DNA of 64,000 nt from Azolla caroliniana (taxonomy: Eukaryota > Polypodiophyta). Every line of letters starts with the position of its first letter. Position 1 is the first letter of the stretch. The translations under genes were made by a program, and so were the position numbers. Below the pieces are notes generated by a model. That model did no database searches and had not been told where the DNA came from. It worked only from the letters and a program-made list of their open reading frames with translations. Shown here one piece after another: positions 34,113-46,300 of this stretch. The DNA is taken from positions 682,001 to 746,000 of the forward strand of contig JBHGNT010000008.1 of assembly GCA_043228905.1 (NCBI GenBank), in the 5' to 3' direction.

Positions 34113-34377
34113 TGTTCATTCTTCATTCATTCCCCATAAGGGGTTAAATAGTTGCAAATGGGTAGATACACAGAGGTGCAAGCCCCCTTGTCCATTCACA
34201 CTAATCACTCACTCACACCTCTTCGTATATGTCCACATGCACACACGTGTGCATGTGTTCACATACGTATTGATTCACACTCACAATTACACTTACACAT
34301 TTACACTTACACATCAACAACATTATAGCATTCCACCCTTGCTCATCATACTTGACTCTTTGTACCTCTCGTACGAT

Positions 34378-37334
34378 AACAACGATGTCTCATCAAGAAT
34401 AGTTCTGAGACCTTCGAGAGCCGGATCGACCCGGCTATGTCGAAACCGGAGACAACACTACTTATTCGATTCGGCACATCGGCATTGTTCCATTTGGCAA
34501 AGAAGGTAACCAAACTTACATTGAGAATGTCTTGTGTGTACCGACCATCACGAAGAATTTGGTTTTAGTTGGCCAAATAGTGGAGCAAGGCATGCAAGCT
34601 CGATTTTACCAAGGTGGTTGTTTCATCGAAAAAGAGGGTCGACTCATCGCTTGCAATCGAAGGGAAGGTCGAATGTTCATTCTCGATTTGCATGAGAATT
34701 GGCCATGTTTGCAAAAGGCACCAAAGCCGACATAGACATATAGTTGTGGCACAAGAGGATTGGCCACATCAATCTCAATAAACTCAAGGCAATGCAATCT
34801 AAAGGAGTCGTCATCGGGCTCCCGATCTTCAAAGAGAAGGAGATTGAAGGCGTATGTGCAGCCTTCCAATTCAGCAAGCAACACTGGCACCCGTTCCTAA
34901 AAGAGAGGAACGTGGGCAAAGGCGTACTCAATGTAATTCATTCCGATGTACGGGGACCGGCCCAAATGAATACATTTGACGGATGCCGATACTACGTGGC
35001 CATTATCGACGACTTCTCCAGGCACACCTGGATCTACCCCATGCGACAAAAGAGAAATTCAAAAGAGAAGTCGAAATTCAAAAGAGAAGTCGAAAAGAGA
35101 ACCGGTCGTCATGTATGATGTCTTCGGTTGAATGGAGGAAAAGAGTACTTCTCCAATGAATTTTCGGCTTTTCTTTAGAAAGAAGGAATTCGGCGAGAGT
35201 TTTCGTGTCGACGAACATTGCAATAGAACGGAGTAGCCGAACGCAAAAATCGACACATCCTCGAAGTAGGACATGCCATGATGAATGAAAAGAATATGCC
35301 AAAGTCATATTGGGCCGAAGCAGCAAAATACTGTCATCTACCTCATGAACTGGTGCACAACATTCGGTGTGCACGAGGTTACCCCGCACAAAAAGCACTA
35401 TGGGAAGAAGCCGGATCTATCCCATGTAAGGATATTTAGTTCACTTGCATATGTGCACATTCCCGACGAAAAGCGACACAAGCTCGACCCTAAGTTGGAG
35501 AAGTGTATCCTCGTAGGATACTACTCACTGGAGCAAAAGCGGTACAAGTGCTATAACCCCTCTACTCGGAAGGTTCATGTAAGTTGAGACGTTGTCTTTG
35601 ACGAATTGACATCATGGTATGAACCCGAACCGACTCCTTCCGAACCATTTACGAACACAGAAGAAAGCCGATTATGACAAGGCTTAGTGGGCCACAAGAG
35701 CCCCCGAGCGACCAAAGCACATCTCCGCCTAGTCTGAAGATGGACAAAGGGAAGGCGAAAATGCCGGAATATGAAGACTATCAATTTCACAACAACGAAT
35801 CGACTCACTCCCTCGACATTGAGCGCGGTGGCTTCGATGTACCTATCATGAGGACACTTTGTGTAAAGAAAGCCATTGCCACTGCAAACAAAAAACTTTG
35901 TTGGTCCACCCATGAGAAGAATCCTGTTAGCCGATTCGGTTATAACGACGATATGGCATACCACTATGCCTTTATGATAAAGGTGGCGATAGTTCGTGAA
36001 CCGGAAAACTTTTCCAAAGTAGCGGAGGATCCACGGTGGGTCGAAGCAATGAACGAGGAGATGCATATACTATGCAAAAACAAGACATGGGATCTCGTCC
36101 CCCAGTCACCGCAAAAGAAGGCAATCGGCTGCAAATGGACTACAAAGTGAAGTATAATGTCGACGGTTCCATCAACCACTACAAAGCTCGACTTGTAGCG
36201 AAAGGATACGCACAAACACATTGAGTCGACTATGAAGAGACCTTTGCCCTGGTGGCCAAGATGACAACTGTGCGAATCGTGATTGCACTTGCTGTGGCGA
36301 AAGGGTGGCACCTCCATTAGATGGATGTCAAGAATGCCTTTCTTGAAGGCGAATTAGAAGAGGAGGTGTACATGGTGCAACCACCTAGCGTCAAATCCAA
36401 CATTCATTCGAAAGCCGTTTGCCAACTCAAGAGGCCTCTCTATGGCCTCAAGCAAGCACCACGTGCTTGGCATTCAAAGATAACACAATATTTTCATTGA
36501 ATCGGCTTTCGAATGTCGAAATCCGACAACTCCCTCTACACAAGAAGCGATTCAGGAAGTTTGATTATCATCATTCAGTATGTGGATGATTTGGTCATTG
36601 GAGGTGAACATCTAATCAACATTAACAAGGTCAAATCCCTCCTCTCTAGCAAACTCGAGATGATGGACATGAAGGAGCTCCATTACTTGGCATCGAGGTA
36701 ATTCGGACTCCAATCTTCATTATTATCTCTCAACGACACTACATCCTCAACTTGTTATACAAGTTCAAGATGATTGAGTGCAAATATGTGGCAACCCCTC
36801 TCGATCGAAACCTCAAATTGGATGCCGACTCCGGCACGAAAGAGTGCAAGCCGACTCAATATTGACAACTAATTGGGAGTCTCATCTACCTCACGATCAC
36901 TCGACCCAACCTGAGCGATCCGTGCGGCCTCCTTAGCCAATTCATGCAAACTCCACGTGATATCCGTTTGGATTGTGCTAAGTGAGTATTATGATACGTG
37001 AGTGACACAATGGATTGTGGTATTCTATACGAATCAACCACACCAATTCGACTCGAAGGGTACACAGATTCCGACTGGGCCAGCTATAGAGCCGATCAAC
37101 GATCGACCTCCAGATTTGTTTTCTCCCTTGGCAACAGAGCGATTTCGTGGAGTAGCAAGAAGCAGCCGATTGTTGCACTTTCGAGCATTGTGGCCGAATA
37201 CAGGGGTGCACCTATGGCTACATGTGAAGTCGTTTGGTTGAAGTGAATCTTGAAGGATACGGGCGTTCCCATCGAGGATCTGATTCCCCTCTACTGCGAC
37301 AACATGAGGAATATTTATCTAGCTCGGAACCCGG
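34378..37334 (+). mobile_element. Copia-2: decayed Ty1/copia element, cut by Gypsy-2
   Basis: Homology to the Copia-4 polyprotein begins at the protease (MSHQE-like) at about 34385 and runs through integrase, RT and part of RNase H to CTCGGAACCCGG at 37334, where the Gypsy-2 LTR begins mid-domain. Gag, both LTRs and the RNase H end are absent. Its proteins resemble those of Copia-4 more than Copia-3 (GYVETGD, VPTITKNLV, KCILVGY, STSRFVFSLG), so Copia-2 and Copia-4 are probably the same family in opposite orientations. Confidence 0.8.
34385..37330 (+). pseudogene. Copia-2 Pol remnant (protease end, integrase, RT, RNase H)
   Basis: Pre-integrase LWHKRIGHINLNKL at about 34744, integrase core with VIHSDVRGPAQ and AIIDDFSRHTW at about 34940-35040, then a broken stretch around 35100-35280. 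Next LSHVRIFSSLAYVHIPDEKR and the KCILVGYYS region at 35420-35580, RT from about 36030 (NKTWDLVPQ, GCKW) to IIIIQYVDDLVIGG at about 36575, and RNase H STSRFVFSLGNRAISWSS at about 37110. Many stops and frame changes interrupt it. Confidence 0.82.
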
Positions 37335-37808
37335 TGTCGTGAAGATTCCCGGCATGACGAAGGAAAAGGGGTCGAGAGCGTGTGAACGAGGTTTCCGATG
37401 CGAGATGGAGGACCGATCGGGCAAAGTGTGGGAATAGGAGTGTGCCAATAGGCACAAAAACAAGGGCCATAGGGCTAAATTGTAAATAGATGTTAAATAC
37501 TTATGTACTAGGTAGGCTAGTTAAAGGGGTACTTTATGTCCCCACACGTAGAAAGAATATTTTAGTATGAGGAAATCTAGGGAAATCCCTGACAGCCGTG
37601 GTTGCCTTTAATCGTGATGTAATGATCTCCCCTTGTCCTATAAAAGGGGAGGTTTGGGGACTGTTTTAGGGATCGATGTATGGGGAGGAGAAGGTGTTGT
37701 TGGTTAGAGCTCAGATCTCTCTCTCTCTCTCTGTGTGCTCTATGCTGAATGAGTGACGTCTTTGCTCGCTCAGGAAGCCCGTGCACTCTCGACCAGAGGG
37801 TCATCTTC

Positions 37809-37861
<53 letters not shown>

Positions 37862-38232
37862 TCGGAGCGTGCATCTCTGTCACCGGACGAGTCCGGTTAT
37901 ACTTACTTCTCTTATAATCCATTTCCCTTTTGTTGTGCCTTTGCCTTCTCCGTGTCAAGACTGCTTCTACTTATTCCTACTTGTTGCTCGTGGTTCCCTG
38001 AGTCACGAGCCTACATTCTCACTATTTATTGTCTACGACCGGATGGGAACATTTTTGTCCCAGTTCCCTTGCATTCGTTGTCCGGCACCCGAGAATGATC
38101 CGGATCGGATATGCAATAGGCAATCGATCTACTGAAGAACTCTCGAAGAGCATCCTACTTCGACCGGTTCCTTGGTCCGTGACCTCGGTGGCCCTGCCCC
38201 GTTTCGACATGCACGCGCGGATTTCCGCGACA
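37335..38232 (+). repeat. Gypsy-2 5' LTR
   Basis: The 898-bp LTR begins TGTCGTGAAGA as in Gypsy-1 and ends CGACA. A TATA box, TATAAAAG, is at 37639-37646. It contains a CT run (37716-37732) and a (GT)n run (37810-37858), which account for part of the extra length over the 703-bp Gypsy-1 LTR. Confidence 0.85.
37810..37858. repeat. GT microsatellite in Gypsy-2 LTR
   Basis: A pure (GT)n run of about 48 bases downstream of the LTR TATA box. Frames of repeated Cys/Val or Thr/His across it are artefacts. Confidence 0.95.
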
Positions 38233-38236
38233 TCTT

Positions 38237-38252
38237 TGGTGAACCCGACGTG
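38237..38252 (+). promoter_or_regulatory. Gypsy-2 primer-binding site
   Basis: TGGTGAACCCGACGTG, identical to the site of Gypsy-1, four bases after the LTR. Confidence 0.8.
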
Positions 38253-38278
38253 AATAGGGGTGATAGAGGTGTCCGAAG

Positions 38279-39512
38279 ATGAAAGGAAGTGAACTAGCAG
38301 AGGCGATGGTGGTAACCGTCAATCGTATAGTAAATGCGGGGGAGGGTACAGATACCCTTGACAAGGCCATAGAGGCGATAGTCGGCATGATAGGCCGGTT
38401 CAATGGGAAAGATGTGACAAGTTACCTAGAGGCCTATCGGGCCGAAATGATAATAAGAGATATTTTGGAGGATAGTCGGTTGTCTGGATTCTCACAGGTG
38501 GTAACACCGGGCATCCACGTGGAAGTGCAGGTAGTGTGCCAGAATTGGGTGGAGTTCGAGAAACGACTACTAGAAAAGTATGGATTCGATTACTCGCTCT
38601 AGTTGTCGAAGCGCGAATTCATGGAGTGGGTCGAGAGCCCCGAAAAGGGGAGGAACACTTCAACGATCCTCCAAGACTTCGAGATGCGGTTTGCTCGTCT
38701 CTTAGTGTTGGATCGGACAATGCTCGATATGAGTGGTATTCATCAAGTTTGTTGATGTGGATGATCGAGAGAAGGTGGGCCTTCTACTCGAGACAGACGA
38801 GGGTCTCTTGACAAACTGGGCCGCGATGAAGAGGGTTTGTTGCACCAATGAGGTGACGTCTGTGGTTGCACCGGTTGCTGGTAAAAAGCCAGGAGAAGCA
38901 GTCCCACCGCAATCGGAAGAGATGAGGAATTGGCTTAAGTCAGGGATGATTCTAGCTAACGTGGTTGACGGACCAGCCGGAGGCGCAACACTCGAAGAGC
39001 GGACCAAGATGGTGCGGGACCTCTAGATTGCACAGGTTGGGAGGGACAACGAGGGTCAATCACGCGACCAAGGCCGCCGTTCGAACAAAAGTGTATATGG
39101 TGTGACGTCGTCAGTCAACGGTCAGAGGAACTGTGCTGAATTTACAAAGGCACCTAAGAATAACGTGGTGTACCTTTGGACGGTCGGGTGCATGCCAGTG
39201 AGACACAGAGACCCATAGGGGTGAACATCGGCCGAGGCGGAATGAAGAGGCTGATGGAGGAGGCTGCAGGCTGACATGTTGAGACTATTCACTACTCGAC
39301 TTCCGCTGGGATCCGGGCAGGAGGAGAAAGGAGCACCAATTCCGAATTCTGGTCGCTAGTGTTGGAGGGATTGTCTGGGGTAAGACTGAGGAAAGAAGAG
39401 GCGGATTGCGCGGAGAGGCGGGTCCAGGAGGTCCCTAGGTGGAACAACCCGGTCGAAGAAAAGACTGGCTTCATGGAGGCCGCGTGCCAAAACTTCGCGT
39501 AGAAGACAAATG
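38279..39512 (+). pseudogene. Gypsy-2 Gag, N-terminal part
   Basis: MKGSELAEAMVVTVNRIVNA aligns with MRGSDLAEAMASAVDRIVNA of Gypsy-1, and the similarity continues (IGRFNGKDVTSYLEAYRAEM, RLLEKYGFDY). An in-frame stop follows at about 38600, then frame changes; the zinc-knuckle region near 39090 is degraded. The frame breaks off at the Copia-3 target site. Confidence 0.85.
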
Positions 39513-39517
39513 GGCCG
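39513..39517. repeat. Target-site duplication of Copia-3, left copy (GGCCG)
   Basis: GGCCG borders the left LTR and recurs at 51066-51070 after the right LTR. Both copies lie in Gypsy-2 gag. Confidence 0.9.
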
Positions 39518-39959
39518 TGTTGAGCGAGCAAGCTCAACCGGATCCGGATCGGCATTCGGAAGGATGAGCTAGATTTGTATTCGAAAACAACCAGCCGGAT
39601 TGGGGAGACGGATCGGAGAGCCGGATTCGAGCGGGAACCAGAAGCTTAGTAGTAGCCTAGACTACTAGGTAATCATTGTCTCGTAGTTAGTGTCAGTCGC
39701 ACGTAGGAATATTGAAGTACCTGTCAGTACTTCTGTTAGTCCTTTGTGGACTTGTATAAATAGTGTTGTTATAGCACATTGTATAAAAAGAGTTTTAGGC
39801 TTATTTTTAAACCTACTTTTACGTTCTACTCTCTCTGTCTCTGTCTCTCCCGTGTATACTCTTTGTGCATTAAGCTTCTCCATTAAACCTTCATCTTATT
39901 CTCTGTTGCTATCCGGCAGAGCCGGTTCTGTCTAACGCTTCCGCATGTTAACATTCACA
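39518..39959 (+). repeat. Copia-3 5' LTR
   Basis: Begins TGTTGAGCGAGCAAGCTC and ends AACATTCACA. TATA box TATAAATA at 39755-39762. It is followed directly by the primer-binding site. Confidence 0.93.
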
Positions 39960-39977
39960 TGGTATCAAAGCGCGAGG
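39960..39977 (+). promoter_or_regulatory. Copia-3 primer-binding site
   Basis: TGGTATCAAAGCGCGAGG follows the LTR without a gap. It resembles the TGGTATCAGAGC site used by many plant copia elements, complementary to the initiator methionine tRNA. Confidence 0.85.
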
Positions 39978-40053
39978 GTTGAGAGCCTCTGTAGCCGACA
40001 CTTGCTTTCATAGACGAACCCTTGAACCCGGTAACAACAGACAGAGAGAAGAT

Positions 40054-42196
40054 ATGGACAAAGGAATGGCAAGTTCACTTCCAACAGAGAAGCTCGACCG
40101 GAACAACTACGCGTCCTGGTCGTACAAGAAGCACCACTACCTGTTGGGGCATGGATATTGGAGCTTCGTGGAAAGAACAAACGAGGTAGCGCCGGAGCCG
40201 CCACACGAGGACTTCCCAGTATGGGAGCAAGGAGCGAGCCGAGTATTGTACTGCCAGGCGTCTTGTGTGCACGACCAAATGCTCGACTACATAAAGAATG
40301 CAAAAACGCCGAAGGAGGCCTAGGGAAATCTGAGGAATATTTTCGCTGCGAGTACCACAACCCGTAAGTTGCAGCTCTGGCAAGAGCTGAACAACATCCA
40401 ACAAAGAGACATGTCGGTTACGGACTACACCACCAAAATAAAGGAGATTTGTGACGCGCTCGAGTCCATCAACGTGACAGTGGACGAAGATGAGATGGTT
40501 CAAATTTGCCTCGGTGGTCTAGCACAATGGTACGAGCCAATCCGAACGACGATCTGCACCTTGGAGAAGCTACCGTCCTTCTTCGACTTACAATCAATGT
40601 TGATGGTCAAAGAACACCACGCGAGTGGGTTGAGGACCACTCAATCGGACAATCGGATGTTGTACACGGAGTCGGATCGGCCCCGTGGACGTGGAGGACG
40701 AGGTGGGTCGGCACGCAATGGAGGCAGCCGGCAAGAGCAGGACCGAAGGCACATAGACAATGCTGACAGTAATTCCGGACCCTCCACAAGCAGGGGGAGT
40801 CAAAGCGGCATCGGGAACCGGCAAGGAAAGGCCGACACGGAATGCTGGTATTGTGGCAAAAAGGGCCACAGGGAAAGCGAGTGTTGTAAGAAGCGCGCCG
40901 ATTCGGACAAATCTGGATCCAGAACCGGGAAGACCGGAAAGGGGCCAACCTTCGTGATGAAGCACAAGGCTAACTCGATGAAGAAGACTACTTCCAAATC
41001 GGAGGAAGTATGGTATGTTGATTCCGGAGCGTCCAACCACATGACGAGCCATGAAGAGTGGTTCTCTTTTTTGGAAAAACTGGAACAACCGGGGATTGTC
41101 AAAACTGGAGACGACACCCCTCACCCGATCGTGCATGTCAGAGAAGTCCCTTGAAGCCATGCCGGACAAACGGGGAAGCTAATGAACACACTACACGTTT
41201 CGACTATCACAAAGAACCTGGTGTCGGTTGGACAAATCGTCGACCAGGGGATGCAAGTGCGGTTTACGCACCTTGGGTGCTTCATCGAGGAAGAAGGCCG
41301 GATAATTGTGCAAGGGCACAGAGAAGGGAGGATGTTCATCCTCGAGACTAATGACGTCAACACTGCCATGTTTGCCAAAGGACAAAAGATTGAATCACAC
41401 ATCGATCTCTGGCACAAGCGGATCGGCCACGTCAATTACCGGAGGCTTCAGGACCTACAATCGAAACAGGTTGTGTTCAACTTGCCGAAATTCAGTGGTC
41501 GGAAGGGCCAAGTTTGTGAAGCCTGCCAAGTCGGGAAGCAATATCGGCTTCCATTCCCCCCCGAACGAAACCGGAGCCATATCAAGTTCGATTTAATCCA
41601 TTCGGATGTATGGGGACTGACACAAAACATTAGTCTTGGCGGGAGTCGGTATTTCGTCTCCTTCATTGACGACTACAACCAACACACGTGGATCTACCTC
41701 ATCGAGAAGAAAAGCGAAGTCTTCGAATGTTTTTGGAGCCTTCAAAGCTTAGTTGAACAGGAAACAGAGAGGAAGATCAAGTGTCTGCGGTCGGATGGCG
41801 GAAAAGAATATTTTTTCACCAATTCATCCATTATCTGCGGCAAAAGGGAATTCAGAGAGAATTCAGATGTAGATACACACCGAAGCAAAACGGTGTAGCC
41901 GAAAGGAAGAACCGGTCGATTGTCAATGTGGCAAGGGCAATGTTAGAGGAGAAGAGAATGACCCAATTCTACTGGGTTGGGGCAGTCTGGACGACCGTCT
42001 ACATCCAAAACCTGATTGGAGACAAGGTGTCAGCACATGAGTTGTATTTCCGGCGGAAGCCGAATTTGAGGCACCTTCGGATATTCGGTAGCATAGCATA
42101 TGTGCATGTACCGGATGAGAAGTGGAAGAAGCTAGATCCGAAGTCGGAGAAGTGCATCCTAGTTGGTTACTTGCATCAGCAAAAGGGGTATAAGTG
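40054..42196 (+). pseudogene. Copia-3 Gag-protease-integrase part of the polyprotein
   Basis: From ATG 40054: Gag (LPTEKLDRNNYASWSYKKH), an in-frame TAG at about 40321, Gag continued (MSVTDYTTKIKEICDALES), zinc knuckle CWYCGKKGHRESEC at about 40840, and protease VWYVDSGASNHMTS with an intact DSG at about 41010. A TGA follows at about 41152, then pre-integrase DLWHKRIGHVNYRRL with CEAC, and integrase core residues in IHSDVWG, RSDGGKEYF and NGVAERKNRS. A frameshift lies near 41860. The frame breaks in GYKC at 42196, where Copia-4 is inserted. Confidence 0.88.
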
Positions 42197-42264
42197 TGTT
42201 AAGAATTGAGTTTGTGGTGATTGCAATGCAACGGAAGATGAAAGACTATGTGTGTGTGTGTAAC

Positions 42265-42269
<5 letters not shown>

Positions 42270-42298
<29 letters not shown>
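42270..42298. repeat. GA microsatellite
   Basis: A (GA)n run of about 28 bases in the Copia-4 LTR. Confidence 0.9.
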
Positions 42299-42300
<2 letters not shown>

Positions 42301-42871
42301 AAAGTGTATATGATATTAACAAGACGAAATACATCTAACAACAGTCACTAAGTTACAATGAGTTGGTTTATATACCAACTAAGCTAGGGCAAGCGCCCTT
42401 TCTGCTATTTACAAAATGAAGGGAACTCAACGCTCCTTATACACAACGCTCGGCCACAACCGAGCTTCTTTTCATACACAGGAAACAGGAAACGAAAACA
42501 CGCGACACAAAGGAGAGAAAAGGGTACACAGAATGTTTACGTGGAAAACCCAAAGAGGGAAAAACCACGGCAGCCCACAGGCTGCAAACTATCACTAAGT
42601 TGGAATGTACAAAACAGTGAGTTCACGAAGGCAACAAGCTCGTGCTCACGATCTTCGCCACAGGCGGCGGTTACAACAGAGGCAACGACCTCTTTCTCTC
42701 TCTCTCTCTGTACACTGTTACGTGCTCTCTCTACTTCTTGCACCAACAAGAAAATGACAACAACTACAACAAAAGTTTGCCCTAAGTCATATTTATACTA
42801 ATATGACTTTTCGGCTATTTACAAATGTAGCCTCGATGGGCTCTCAAAAACATATTTACGAATATGTCTCT

Positions 42872-43155
42872 TCCTCCGGTTCGCACCGGGTCTGCGTCAT
42901 CCGGCTCTCCGTAGCCGGGTGCTCCTCATCCGGTTCTCACCGGTTCTGCACCATCCGGCTCTCCGTAGCCGGGTACTCCTCATCCGGTTCACACCGGGCC
43001 TGCACCATCCGGCTCTCCGTAGCCGGGTACTCCTCATCCGGTTCACACCGGGCCTGCACCATCCGGCTCTCCGTAGCCGGGTACTCCTCATCTGGTTCAC
43101 ACCGGGCCTGCACCATCCGGCTCTCTGTAGCCGGGTACTCCTCATCCGGTTTCGG
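42872..43155. repeat. 54-bp tandem repeat array, about five copies
   Basis: The unit start TCCGGTT recurs at 42875, 42929, 42983, 43037, 43091 (as TCTGGTT) and 43145, an exact 54-bp period. Each unit contains CATCCGGCTCTC and GTAGCCGGGT. Because 54 is a multiple of three, all frames across the array stay open and mimic a repeat protein. It lies in the U3-side half of the Copia-4 LTR, between its TATA box and its start. Confidence 0.93.
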
Positions 43156-43349
43156 CCGAGATTGTTCGTCAGCACTGTTCTTCTCCCTTCCCATCCGGAG
43201 GGACCTGTCTCCCAACACAAAACTAGTATGGTATGTCCATGGGCTAGTGTGAACCTATTCCTATGGGAAGTTGAGTTCGATTCTCAACACACCCCTTCGA
43301 ACACAACTTCCATCTTTTCGGTTTGAAGTTCGGCGTACATATCTGCGTA

Positions 43350-46300
43350 TCAATGCGTATTCTGCGTACTCCCCCTCAAGCTCGGCAATGCATGTGGCAA
43401 AAGACCAAGATCCGATGCGAATTGCCTGAGCTTGTCTACTCCTAAGGCCTTCATAAATATATCAACAACCTGAAGATGTGTGCTGATATGTTGGAGATCG
43501 ATTTCTCCGGCCTGTACGCGCTCGCGGATGAAGTGGTAGTGTACTTCGATGTGTTTAGTCCATGCGTGAAATACGGGGTTACGCGCGAGGTAGATACTAC
43601 TCATGTTGTCGCAGTACATGCATATTGGAACTTTGATGGGTATGCCTAGATCTTTTAGTATACGCTTAAGCCATATGGCTTCGCATGCGGCGATTGTTGC
43701 GCCCTTGTATTCAGCTTCCGTGCTCGACAGTGCGACTGTCGACTGTTTCTTGCTGCTCCAGGAGATCACTCCGCTGCCGAGGGAGAAGACGAATCTGGAT
43801 GTGGATCGTTTATCTGCTTTGTATCCTGCCCAGTCCGCGTCTGTGTACCCTTCAAGTCGAATGGTCGTATTCGACTTATACAAGATGTCATAATCCATTG
43901 TTGTGCTGACATATCGTAGTATCCTCTTAGCGCAATCGAGGTGAAGGTTTCTTGGATTCTGCATGAATTGGCTAAGTAGGCCGACTGAATAATTAAGGTC
44001 GGGTCGTGAAATGGTTAGGTAGATTAGACTGAAGATCAGTTGACGATACTGAGTCGACTGCCGTGCCGGAACTGGCATCGATCTTGAGATTACGTTCAAG
44101 AGGGGTAGTCACAAGTTTACACTCTGTCATTCCGAACTTGTAGTAAGTTGAGAATGTAGTGTCGTTGTGAGATCATTATCCTGACTGGTGTCCGAATTAC
44201 TTCAATACCTAGAAAGTAATGAAGTTCCTATAGGTCCTTCATTTTGAATCTGCTGGAAAGAAGTGATTTAACTTTGTTAATCTCGGCGAGATCCTTTCCT
44301 CCGATAACCAAGTCATCCACGTATAGAATGATGACTATCGGGCTATTCGACTCATTTCGGATGTACAAAGATGTATCGGATTTTGACATCCGAAATCCAA
44401 CTTGGTGAAGATACAACGTGATCTTCGAGTGCCAAGCATGCGGTGCTTGTTTGAGGCCGTAGAGTCGCTTCTTGAGTCGGCATACGACATGCGGATGATT
44501 ACGCGATTCGAATCCGGGTGGTTGTGTCATATACACCTCTTCTTCTAGCTCTCCTTGGAGGAATGCATTTTTCACGTCCATCTGATGGAGGTGCCACCCT
44601 TTTGTTGCTGCTAGCGCGATTACGGTCCGTACTGTCGTCATCTTTGCCACCGGGGCAAAGGTTTCTTCGTAATCTACGCCGTGTGTCTATGCGTAGCCTT
44701 TTGCAACGACCTGTGCTTTGAAGCGATTTACGGAACCATCCGCATTGTGCTTCACCTTGTAAATCCACCTGCAACCAATTGGTTTCTTGTTCGGGGGGGT
44801 GAGGAACGAGATCCCATGTCTCGTTTTTGTATAACGCTTCCATCTCCTCATTCATCACGTTGGCCCATTGCGGATCCTTTGCGGCTTCGGAAAGCGTTTC
44901 CGGTTCCCATATTGACGCTACCTTCATCATGAATGCGTAATGATACACCATGTACTCGTCGTAGCCGTAGCGGTTTACGGGGTTCTTCTCGCGCTTGGAT
45001 CGGTGTGGCTTGTCATTTGCGGATTCCAGAGGTTTCTTCACGCCGTCCGTGTGGATGTCAAGGCCTTCGAACTCACTGTCGAGATCGAAATGATCTTCAT
45101 ACTCTTGCATTTTCACCTTGCCTTTGTCTAGTAGTGGACTTGGCCGAGATGTGCTTTGATCACTTGGGGACTCTTGTGGTTCGCTTAACCATGTCGAAAT
45201 TGAACTTTCTTCATGTATATGTGTGAGACGATCTTCGGCTTCTATTCTTATTTCGGAGTCATCCACGTTGAGCGGAGTCGAAGTATTCTCTGTTGCGTAC
45301 CAGGATGCGGACTCGTCGAAGACTACATCTCGATTGATGCGAACTTTTCGGTTAGATGGGTTGTAGCACTTGTACCCCTTTTGTTTGAGTGAGTATCCTA
45401 CGAGGATACATTTCTCCGACTTCGGATCGAGCTTTTGTCGCGTATCGTCGGGAATATGTATGTAGGCGATAGAGCCGAAAATGCGGACATGTGATAAGTT
45501 CGGCTTCTTTCCAAATAACTTCTCATGAGGAGTATGTCGTGTACTCTTGAGGTTGTGCACCTATTCATGAGGAATACGGCTGTGTTCACTACTTCTGCCC
45601 AGTACGATTTTGGCAGGTTCTTCTCATTCATCATGGCTCGTGCGACTTCTACTATGTGGCGGTTTTTACGCTCAGCTACGCCGTTTTGCTGAGGTGTATG
45701 TCGACACAAGAACTCTCGTCGGATTCCTTCCTTGCAGAGATACGCCGAGAACTCATCCGAAAAATATTCTTTGCCTCCATCTGATCGAAGGCAACGTACA
45801 TGCCGGCCCGTGGCTTTTTCCACTTCGGCTTTGAATTTCTGGAAGTGGCCGAACACTTCACTCTTTTGCTTCATTGGATAAATTCGGGTATTTCTGGAGA
45901 AGTCATCGATGAACGTGACATAGTAACGGCGTCCATCGAAAGTAGCTATTTGGGCTGGTCCCCACACATCTAAAGTATAACATCTAGGATCCCTTTGCTT
46001 ACATTCCGCTCTTTTCATAATGGATGACGACGTTGTTTTCCGAATTGGCATGCTTCGCACACGCTCTTGATCTCCTTTGCCGTAAAGTTCAGGAGTCTGA
46101 TTACGACTCCTTTTGTTTGCATGTTCTGAAGCTTCTGGAGATTGATGTGGCCGATTCTCTTGTGCCACAATTTTAAGTCGGTTTCGACTTTCTGGCCCTT
46201 TGCGTACATAGCCAACTTTACTTCGCTTGACTCGAGGATGAACATACGGCCTTCTCGTCTGCCGTGAGCTATGATTTGATCGCCTTTTTCAATGAAGCAT

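Larger units (their letters stand above)
32405..34377 (+). mobile_element. Copia-1: decayed Ty1/copia 3' portion with probable 3' LTR
   Basis: The segment begins inside the reverse transcriptase and runs through RNase H. A purine-rich tract (CAAGTGGGAGG, about 33713-33723) follows, then a region that looks like an LTR: TATTTATAAAGG at about 33774 inside GGCC-flanked sequence, and a perfect hairpin at 33818-33842. Everything 5' of the RT is missing. The right boundary is set by the start of Copia-2 homology and is approximate. Confidence 0.65.
42197..43289 (-). repeat. Copia-4 3' LTR
   Basis: On the minus strand it starts TGTTGAGAATCGAACTC and ends TCAATTCTTAACA, with terminal inverted similarity TGTTRAGAAT. 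A TATA box TATAAATA lies on the minus strand at 42797-42790. It contains a GA microsatellite (42270-42298) and an array of 54-bp tandem repeats. Length 1093 bp. Confidence 0.75.

Noticed and set aside
37749-38135. Open frames across the (GT)n run
   Set aside because: Runs of Cys-Val or Thr-His come from the microsatellite in the Gypsy-2 LTR.
42872-43155. CRISPR-like array
   Set aside because: The units are contiguous with no unique spacers, and the genome is eukaryotic.
42803-43326. Apparent repeat protein of 18-residue units
   Set aside because: A 54-bp tandem array keeps every frame open; both strands and several frames give such 'proteins', and it sits in an LTR.
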